Of a stretch of 64,000 nucleotides of DNA, positions 56,975 through 64,000 are shown in pieces; the first letter of the stretch is position 1; each line of letters begins with the position of its first letter. The notes beneath the pieces were generated by a model. It was not told where the DNA came from and ran no database searches. It saw only the letters and a program-made list of their open reading frames with translations. Source of the stretch: Micrasema longulum (taxonomy: Eukaryota > Arthropoda > Insecta > Trichoptera > Brachycentridae); contig JAGVSM010000904.1 in the NCBI GenBank assembly GCA_022494885.1, forward strand, positions 32,355-96,354, in the 5' to 3' direction. The position numbers and the translations under genes were made by a program.

Positions 56975-57028
56975 TTCTCTCTGCCTGCCCCTATTGCTAA
57001 AATGGAATGATGGTAGTAGTAGTAGTAA
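56975..57028 (+). mobile_element. RTE-like LINE, extreme 3' end
   Basis: TTCTCTCTGCCTGCCCCTA...GGAATGATGG and then (TAG)n/(GTA)n corresponds to the end of the LINE at 14510-15388 (ATCCTCTCTGCCTACCCTTA...GTGATGG then (TTG)n). The tail unit differs. Confidence 0.55.
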
Positions 57029-57043
57029 GTAAATATAATATGA

Positions 57044-57241
57044 ACAATATTTTGAGTTTGTCCAAATTTTTGCAGACAAGGACTGGATTCAACTCCCTGG
57101 GGAGCTGTTTATATTAACATGTTACAACAGAGATGAAGAACCACTTAAACCAGCCAATGACAGGTCATAAGCCCTGTAGATGCCTAGACTTCTATATTAC
57201 CTTCTCTTAAATGTTCTTCATCTCTGTTGTAAAATGTTAAT
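57044..57241. repeat. foldback repeat, subfamily B, hairpin form
   Basis: 198 bp flanked by AATATAATATGA (57032-57043 and 57242-57253). The long end is on the left (ACAATATTTTGAGTTTGTCC) and the short end on the right (TGTAAAATGTTAAT). It is the mirror of the copy at 15987 and lacks the central domain. Confidence 0.8.
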
Positions 57242-57334
57242 AATATAATATGATTTACATTGTTATTATATTTTATATTTATAATCTTTATAAAATGCAT
57301 TTTTATTTATTTATTTCAACAGTACATAATATTA

Positions 57335-57840
57335 ACAATGTTTTAAGTTTGTACAAATTCTTGAAGACAAGGACTGGATTCAGTCGCCTAGGGAGCTGTT
57401 AATATTAACATATTACAACAGAGTCAAAGAAAATTTACAGACGAGAGTAAAGTCTAGGTCTTGGCATTTGCTGAGCTTATGACAGTCATTGGCTGGTTAA
57501 TGTGGTCGCTTTACAAACTGTGTAACATTAACCATTCTGCCTATACTTGAACATATAACAGAAACTTTAGATATTTTACTTCACAAATATCAAAATATGG
57601 AATAATTGAAGGAATATAGATGTTTTAACATAGGCAGAATGGTGAATGTTACACGGTGTGTAAAGTGACCACAAAAAACAGGAAACAACATGTCATGTGC
57701 TCTGTTAACACCTAGGCATCTATATTCCATTATATAAAATGTTATTCATTTCAGTTATAGTAATACTTTAACGTTTATAACTCCCAAGGCGATTTAATCA
57801 AGTTTATCTACCAATAAATACTTATTAATACTGTTATTAT
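57335..57840. repeat. foldback repeat, subfamily B, long form
   Basis: The left arm (ACAATGTTTTAAGTTTGTAC, GACAAGGACTGGATTCAG) leads to the centre (CATTCTGCCTATACTTGAAC...GGCAGAATGGTGAATGTTAC) and a worn right arm (CACCTAGGCATCTATATTCC). The central halves also pair with one another, giving a nearly continuous long hairpin. Confidence 0.7.
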
Positions 57841-57919
57841 TTTACTTTTGCTAAACAAAATCTAGAATTTAAGAAAAATACGGTAGCTTTAATTTCTTTG
57901 TAAGAATCTAAATTTGAGT

Positions 57920-58345
57920 TTTTTCTTTAACAACTTTCCTTTCCAATTTATTACGTTTAAATAATAAGAATTAAAATAAGACAACTTTGAAATCTGAGAA
58001 ATTAAAAAAGCGATTCATAATAAGAAAACAATAATTAATAACCAAATAAATAATATTTCTTTTAGTCCTTTCCTGTCGAACTTAGAAAATATTGATGTCA
58101 AATTACCACCCGTGTAAGAAAAAAACGACATGATTTATTGGGTCCAAGTGTAGTATTTAGTAAACATGATAAAAATAAAAAAGGAATTAATTCATTAGTT
58201 ACGTAAACCTTGACGAAGAAGCTTGTTTGCTTTGAAACCGGTCGGTGGAAAAAAAAAATAGTGGTTAAAAACAAAGTTGTTTTATTTATTTTATTTTAAT
58301 GAATAACCACAAATTATGTGCTTCAAATATAAACTTTATATATAT
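57920..58345 (+). mobile_element. Penelope-like element (copy e), 3' part
   Basis: The C-terminal ORF region is followed by the 3' motif CCTTGACGAAGAAGC...GCTTTGAAACCGGTC (58208-58242), then AGTGGTTAAAAACAAAG and the terminal TTTATTTTATTTTAATGAATAACCAC. It is the best-preserved 3' end together with the 60-kb copy. The frame is broken upstream. Confidence 0.75.
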
Positions 58346-59034
58346 AATAATTTTAATGAAATATTTTAGCTTTACATGGGTCCCAATGTTTTACTTACAT
58401 AAAACTTGTCGTATACTTTTATTAAAAATATCTTTGAAAATAATTACATTTATCTGGTATTTTTACCTTTTTTTTAATGGCACGATTTTGAAAAAATGGC
58501 GTGTTTCAATGGCAAAACCGTATGATTTCCTTACAGAAGTACAGCCTTAAGTGCGAAAAAAAAACACAAAAACTCCATTAAAAAAGGTTTTAAGACAAGA
58601 TTTTGTTCTAGTTTTCGGCTCTTCCGAAAATTCTCCTTTTTTGAGTTGTGACTCTATTTCATCGGATGTGCGATAAGTAATATTTAGCTTCGTGATTCTG
58701 CCGTACGAAATCATTTAGCATTTTTGATACCCATTATCCGCATATTACTGTGTCGAATATGGTCTAATATGGCCCATATGTAGTCGTGTTTAATGTGAAC
58801 CAAATTCGACGAAATAATTTTATGTTTCTTTGTAAAAGTCACAATACATTGTTACTCGTTAAGTGGGCACTTGTGGATATTACACTTAATGGACTTAGAA
58901 CACAATAATAAATATATTTCAACAGATTTTTATAACAGGTGTATCAGACAAAAAAAATCCTCTCGTCGCGGTTATTATTTTTTTTTAAATATTTTAAATC
59001 TTATATTTGCAAAAGTATTTAATATCCTGGATTA
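58346..59034. other. spacer, no gene
   Basis: Short frames only (83 and 61 aa), rich in Phe/Tyr/Ile, typical of AT-rich DNA. Confidence 0.4.
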
Positions 59035-59755
59035 TTATTATTATTACTTTCAGTAATTCATGTAGTGCCATTTTTTTTTGAATCACCTCAAAGCCGCTGT
59101 ACAATACATATACCAACACGTCTTGCAGCTACATAGTAAAAAGGGGACCATATAGCAGAGTTGTACTCTAATTGGATTCTAATAAAGGATATATACAAGA
59201 GTTTCATTATTTTAACTGATTCAAAATCCTTTATGGTTCTAAGAATGAAACCCAAAGTTTTCATGCTTTTAGAAGTAATGTGGTTGATGTGGCTTTTGAA
59301 TTCAATTTTTTCGTCAAATATAACAACAATATCTCGAATCTTTGTGACTGTTTATTGAATACGGAACCAAATTAGAAATTTGTTTCTACAAAAAGATAAT
59401 AATTTACATTTGTCAACATTTAATTAATATATTAAAGATACACTAGTTATTCAATCTATTTAAATTTGATTGAAGTGCGAACAAGTCATTTTCATTTGTT
59501 ATTTTCTTGTAGATCTTAATGTCGTCAGCAAAAATTATACATTACTAAAACATTCAACAATATCAGATTTAAAAACTTGGAATAATGCTGGCCCTTGATG
59601 GCTTCCCTGTGGCAGACCACTTGTTGCGGGGATAGCACGAGATCTAGATGTTTTTTTGAAACGAACAACTCTCTGTTTGACAAATAGTAAACAATTATCT
59701 GATTCCCTACCATCAAACATTAAACCGGCTTTCAACACAACTAATAATATGGGAA
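59035..59755 (-). pseudogene. Jockey-like LINE RT remnant with (ATT)n tail
   Basis: From 59738 the minus strand reads motif B (SGLPQGSHQGPALFQVF), then across a frameshift motif C (IIFADDIKIY near 59540-59510) and NENDLFALQSNLNRLNN. Later, LEYNSAIWSPF (near 59180-59150) is joined by deletion to the TACAGCGGCTTTGAGGTGA 3' end and (ATT)n at 59035. This links the ORF type to the 3'-end family at 24385-24860. Confidence 0.7.
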
Positions 59756-59763
59756 CATTGTAA

Positions 59764-60012
59764 AAAAATTACAAAGACAAAGTCCATAAATATAATAAAT
59801 CTGGGATATACCGATTATCTTGTAAAGATTGCGATTCAATCTACATTGGAAAAACTAAAAGAAAATTTAATATTAGAGTAAAAGAACACTTAAGATGCTT
59901 AAATAATAATAATTTTTCTGAATTCGCAAATCATTTGATAGAAAATAATCATAACTTCAATGAAGACACTGGATTAAAAGTACTTCGTGTTGAAAATAAA
60001 ATATTAAAATAA
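59764..60012 (+). pseudogene. Penelope GIY-YIG endonuclease domain
   Basis: An 82-codon open frame, 5'-truncated and without a start. GIYRLSCKDCDSIYIGKTKR (59803 on) has the paired GIY...YIG strands and the spaced Cys-x2-Cys typical of Penelope endonucleases. The downstream RVKEH carries the expected Arg and the EFANHLIENNHNF block the expected His/Asn. The domain nicks DNA to prime reverse transcription in complete elements. A single-base change ends the frame early at 60012; the other copies continue in frame to KLPPV. It is not functional alone. Confidence 0.8.
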
Positions 60013-60345
60013 GATAACTTAGACATCTGAGAAATTAAAAAAGAAATTCATAATAAGAAAATAATAATTAATGACCAAATAAACAATATTTCTTTTAGTC
60101 CTCTTCTGTCTTACTTCGAAAATAATGATATCAAATTACCACCCGTGTAAGGAAAAAACAACTTGATTTATTGGGTCTACGTATAGTATTTGGTGAACAT
60201 GATAAAAATAAAAAAGGAATCAATTCATTAGTTACGTAAACCTTGACGAAGAAGCTTGTTTGCTTTGAAACCGGTCGGTGAAAAATAAAAATTAGTGGTT
60301 AAAAAAAAAGTTGTTTATTTTTTTTTTTTATTATTATTAATATGT
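59764..60345 (+). mobile_element. Penelope-like element (copy f)
   Basis: The longest Penelope copy: a GIY-YIG-coding region (to 60012), the C-terminal tail to KLPPV near 60149, the motif CCTTGACGAAGAAGC...TTTGAAACCGGTCGG (60241-60276), and AGTGGTTAAAAAA before a T-rich end. The 5' side (reverse transcriptase) is missing. It abuts the Jockey remnant at 59755. Confidence 0.8.
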
Positions 60346-60605
60346 TACCCGAACATTGTAAAACCATGACCCGGATTCAAATAAAAAAAATGAAAAAAAT
60401 TGGTTACTGGGGAAAAATCGGAAAAATTTACTCAAAACATTCTTAAATAATATATGGTATAAATCAACATTGTATAACTGTATAATAAATTAACTAGTAG
60501 GTGGTAATGTTATTGTTTATTATGCATAAAAATGTCTGCCTTAAAACAGGTTGTACCTAGTTAGGCAGACTAGACATGATCCAGAGAAATCTATTACCTA
60601 AGTGT
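60346..60605 (+). repeat. dispersed repeat F10 (copy 2)
   Basis: The partner of 11735-12000. The hairpin GTCTGCCT/AGGCAGAC is at 60534-60570 with an unchanged loop. Conservation is highest across the hairpin. Confidence 0.6.
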
Positions 60606-60989
60606 TTATGTAGTAGATAAAGTAATTGTTATTTTGTTAATAAACTATGACTATTATGATTATTATAATAAAATTAATTAAATATCTGTGTTTCTCAATA
60701 TTTCTATGACTTTTGACTTAAATTTTCATTAATTGTCATGAAAAATATCAGCCTCAGTAAATCTAAAGTTATATTGCTCGCTTATTCTAGGTACTGTAGA
60801 CTGTTTTAAATAGTTCGTTGACGCGTTGATAAATAAATAAATAAAGCCCCGTTTTCCCTCATATTAAACATGTATCATTGTTCACAAGATGAAAGCGACT
60901 ATCGATGTCCGAGGGGTCTGCCTGGTAACCTAAAACACGTCAGCCCCATCGTTATGGATAATTCCTGGATAAGATGCACATGTCAATCA
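60606..60989. other. spacer, no gene
   Basis: Nothing recognised. Confidence 0.4.
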
Positions 60990-61480
60990 AGGGTAATGCC
61001 ATTTGTCCATTTTAAGACGCAACTTTAGAGTAGAATGTATAAGTGGAACACAAAAACCCCTCTCAATTTTTCTAATGTATTTTTACATTTTAACCTTAAT
61101 CTCTCCTCCTTTCCTCTTTCCTTTTTTTTCTAAAAGGAAAAGGAAAAACGTTTGCATCAGGTTTGATATTTTTATCATTTTGTATGTTATATTCTCTTTA
61201 AGTAACACTGTTCTCGATATATTAACACTGTTATAAAAATTTATTGTGACAGGTCACGTTTCCAAATAGTTAAATTTGGGCACTTACGCGTCACAAGATT
61301 TATTATAAAACTTTTCTAAATTTTTCAGTCATAAATTTAAGTCTAAATGTAATTATTTTTTACATATTGTAATTGAAAATAAAGCATCTATACTAATGAA
61401 TTGCCTAATATCATGCAAAATAAATAGTTTTCTTTTACACATTTCGTTCAAAATATATGTACACGTTGGCAACTTATAAA
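60990..61480 (+). repeat. dispersed repeat F11 (copy 2)
   Basis: It parallels 25130-25660. It also holds CTTAATCTCTCCTCCTTTCC, as in the Jockey 3' UTR at 50700, so F11 is probably a Jockey-type 3' UTR. Confidence 0.5.
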
Positions 61481-61504
61481 CACAAACTGAATTTTTTGGA
61501 CACA

Positions 61505-61562
61505 ATTACAAAATAAGTGGTTAAAAACAAAGTTGTTCTATTTATTTTATTATAATAAATTT
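61505..61562 (+). repeat. Penelope terminal fragment
   Basis: AGTGGTTAAAAACAAAGTTG and TTTATTTTATTATAATAAA are the last 50 bp of the Penelope family only. Confidence 0.55.
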
Positions 61563-61930
61563 GATTTATTTATTTATTTGGGATACCAACAGTAATACAG
61601 AGAATATATATAAACAAACAAAAAAGCCTGAAATGAAACTAAAACAGATATCCACAAAATACATTGTACATAAGTAGGTATAGAATAAAAATTTGTGTGT
61701 GTGCATGTGAGAGAGAGAGAGGGTGGGCGAGGGTGGGTCTGTGTGTGTGATAATGAGTATAAATTTTGTGAAGAAAAATTCGAGTGCGTTGGTTAAATAA
61801 TTGAACGTTTTTATGCAGAAAACGGCCAGTCCACAATTTAGAAAAAAATTGATATTGGTGTTATCGGGTGCAGTAAGGTCAATTCTATGTTTTGTTAAAA
61901 ACAGACAGGCTGCTTTCATACAAAAAACTA
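61563..61930 (-). mobile_element. LINE 3' UTR with tail
   Basis: On the minus strand it ends TGTTGGTATCCCAAATAAATAAATAAAT (tail at 61563-61582), typical of Jockey-type ends. It contains a GT/GA microsatellite stretch at 61696-61750. The 117-aa frame crosses this low-complexity tract and is not a gene. Confidence 0.45.
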
Positions 61931-62119
61931 GAATAATTACCTTCTAAAAAAAATAGTGTCGTTCGCAAAAACGGCATTTCTCAATTTGCAAAAAACACCC
62001 ACGGTACTAGATAAATATTTAAACCCCGTCAAATACGAAATAAGATTTTTGTTTGTAATTAAAATAAACGAATGACAGACAAGAATAATTCCTTTCAAGG
62101 TGATGCCACTGCATGACAT

Positions 62120-62640
62120 AACAAATACTAAGTTGAATACCACAAACTTTTTTACTTACACAAATTTAAAATACACATTTGGTCATGACATTCACAATTA
62201 CAATTCGCGTTACTCGGGGAATCTTCATGTGTCTAAGTTTCGCTCTACGAAGTTCGGCAGAAAGTCTCTGGAAAATATTGGTCATTCCGAATTTAATAAA
62301 CTGCCCGATGAGCTAAAACGCGAAAAGTCGAATTGCAAATCCAAAAGTGTCGCGATTAAAAATATTGCTTAAATCTTTTTGATAGTGATAGTTATTAATG
62401 TAATTTATATAGATGGTGTAAAATACTGTGATTTATGTTTCTTATATTTTGTTTTCTTATAATTTCGGATGTATTAACTATGTATGATACAATATTATGT
62501 ATTGTCACAAAAATATGTTCGTTAAATGTACGGTCCCAAATAAGTTTTTTCAATAACTCCTAGGAGTATAATATCTACTATATGTATTATTTGTTTTAAT
62601 TAAAAAAATATTTTTTTATCATCGGTCAAAGTCAACATTG
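62120..62640 (+). pseudogene. LINE ORF2 C-terminus, CR1/Jockey-like
   Basis: FGHDIHNYNSRYSGNLHVSK, then RSTKFGRKSLENIGHSEFNK and LPDELKR. This (H)(N/D)---(R)----L-VP/SK...G---(Y/F)NKLP pattern marks the end of CR1/Jockey ORF2. The stop is near 62372 and a 3' UTR follows. It has no RT core. Confidence 0.6.
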
Positions 62641-62794
62641 CAACTGTTGTGTAGATTTGATTATTCCCTCTTTTCAAAAAAGTGCAATTATCTCCGTTTC
62701 ATTTTACTATAGCCGGCTGCTTTCTGCATAACTACGTTCAAATATTCTCGTGCTAAAACACCCTTTTAAATAAAATTTTCGTATCAACCGTGTC

Positions 62795-62862
62795 TGGAAT
62801 CAAACCCGAGACCCGTCGCACGGTAGGCAAACGCGCTGACCGTTACACCACGAGGTCAACAT
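62795..62862 (-). repeat. tRNA-like sequence
   Basis: The minus strand has CTCGTGGTGTAACGGTCAGC (A box) and GTCTCGGGTTTGATTCC (B box, good). An intact acceptor stem is not evident and the flanks look like SINE debris. It is more likely a SINE head than a tRNA gene. Confidence 0.5.
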
Positions 62863-62889
62863 AATTTTAATTACACATTCACAAGTGAC

Positions 62890-63240
62890 TTGGAGACCTC
62901 TGCAGAAAAACGCAGACATGATCTGTGTAAAGAGATACTCGGCGATAGGCTCTGGATAATGCCATCCGAAAGCACAAACACCCCTTATAGTTTTGGCTTC
63001 CCTACGTGAAAAGTTCTCAATAGACTAAGGGTAGGGTTGTCTAGGTGCAAATTCAACCAACGGATGTGGGGGTTTTCTGGAGGGGGATGACACGAACTGC
63101 GATTGTGGAGAGGTGCAGGATGATCCTCATCTGCTGCAGTGTCCACAAATGCAGTTAACTTGTGAAGATGATGATTTGAGGATGGCCACTGACAAGACGA
63201 TATTTGTCGCTCCACACTGGAGTGGCAAGGTCTAAAGTCC
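62890..63240 (+). pseudogene. LINE ORF2 C-terminal zinc-knuckle fragment
   Basis: GLSRCKFNQRMWGF-type sequence across a frameshift is followed by CDCGEVQDDPHLLQCPQ and MATDKTIFVAPHWSGKV then stop. C-CG-----HLL-CP with a following short tail is the usual end of Jockey/R1-group ORF2. It is 5'-truncated. Confidence 0.6.
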
Positions 63241-63288
63241 GGACCCGATAAGTAAGTATTTAATAAAGAAATAAATGAACCAATGTAT

Positions 63289-63914
63289 TTAAATTTGTTT
63301 CAACAGTGAGGAAAAACTTTTTTGAGAAGGGAATATGGAAGTCAAGGCAAAATTACAGGGCTTATGACCTGTGGCCACTTTACACACTGTAATATTCACC
63401 ATTATGCCTACGTTTTAAACATCCACATTTCCTCAACTCTTCCATCTGTTGACTTTTGTGAAGTAAAACAGCTGAAACCTTTATCGTGTGGGTGAGATTC
63501 ATCCGGCTGAACCAATTCGCCTACTAGGCAACTCCTGAAAACAATTTTCTAATTTCTTACTTCTTCTTTTACCAGGTAGCTAATTCAACAATGTTTTGAG
63601 TATGTCAAAATGCTTGCAGACTGGCTGGATTTTCTCCTCGGGGAGTGATCCATATTTAAATTTGTTTCAACAGAGAGGGAAAACATTTTTGAAAAGGGAA
63701 TAGATGAATGATGAACGTGAATGTTACACAGTGTGTAAAGTGGCCACTTAAACTAGCCAATGACAGGTTATAAGGCCTGTAATTGCCTAGACTTCCATAT
63801 TCCCTTCTCAAAAATGTTTTTTCCTCTTTGTTGAACATATTTCAATATGAATAACTCCCTAGGGAGTAAATTCAGCCAGTCTGCAAGCATTTGGACATAC
63901 TCAAAACATTGTTG
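63289..63914. repeat. foldback composite, subfamily A, with target duplication
   Basis: 626 bp between direct repeats AACCAATGTAT (63278-63288 and 63915-63925). It starts with the short end TTAAATTTGTTTCAACAG and ends with ...CATACTCAAAACATTGTTG, as at 28072-28281. Inside, a second long end (CAACAATGTTTTGAGTATG, 63586 on) begins another unit, so two foldback units are joined within one insertion. The centre (GTGGGTGAGATTCATCCGG, ACTAGGCAACTCCTGAAAAC) is the A counterpart of that at 16.2 kb. Confidence 0.8.
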
Positions 63915-64000
63915 AACCAATGTATTTTTAAACATCCTGTAGACAAGGATATTATATGCAATGATGTTATAATTTTTTTCCATTTCTAATATTGAACACT

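Noticed and set aside
61566..61919. 117-aa minus frame
   Set aside because: It crosses a GT/GA microsatellite and a LINE-type UTR; no domain.

Overview
The window looks like AT-rich insect (at least arthropod) nuclear DNA. The evidence is the base composition, the lack of operon-like coding density, several tRNA-headed SINEs, many decayed non-LTR retrotransposons, Penelope-like elements, and one spliced exon that reads like the N-terminus of an insect-type GH18 chitinase-like protein. I cannot fix the order or species. Nearly everything recognisable is a transposable element or a remnant of one. I see no rRNA gene, functional tRNA gene, CRISPR array or LTR retrotransposon.

Host sequence. The best host feature is a minus-strand first coding exon at 40895-41170. 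It has a signal peptide, a GH18-like KLVCYYEG...CTHLVY start, and a GT donor directly after the AAG codon. The rest of that gene is not identified here. A second, much weaker exon candidate lies at 66-274 on the minus strand. Long stretches between repeats hold nothing I can support as a gene.

Layout. 0-9 kb: Penelope-like copies, foldback repeats, a LINE C-terminus, and a nearly intact Jockey-like LINE (6503-8591) inserted into a tRNA-derived SINE, with a 9-bp duplication on each side. 9-18 kb: a long-TIR MITE, CR1/Jockey and RTE-like LINE fragments, a foldback repeat inside an RTE LINE, and a CAG...CTG-ended DNA element. 18-36 kb: LINE tails, SINEs, a LINE 3' UTR with internal tandem repeats, and an inverted copy of the 17-kb DNA element carrying a foldback insertion. 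36-47 kb: a LINE with a 13-bp duplication, the chitinase-like exon, inverted dispersed repeats, and an R1-type LINE tail. 47-57 kb: SINEs, a Penelope copy broken by a SINE, a TA-flanked MITE, a GC-rich island and a pyrimidine-rich degenerate minisatellite. 57-64 kb: more foldback repeats, two Penelope copies (one still encoding a GIY-YIG domain), several LINE C-termini, and a 626-bp foldback composite at the end.

The most interesting system is the foldback family, with about 13 copies. It has unequal ends and 11-12 bp target duplications that recur with the same end structure. The Penelope-like family carries a hammerhead-like 3' motif. At least three tRNA-headed SINE families and a possible pol III head read-through into a LINE ORF are also worth checking. 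The nested insertions give a relative age order: RTE, Penelope and the CAG...CTG element are older, and foldback, SINE and Jockey insertions are younger.
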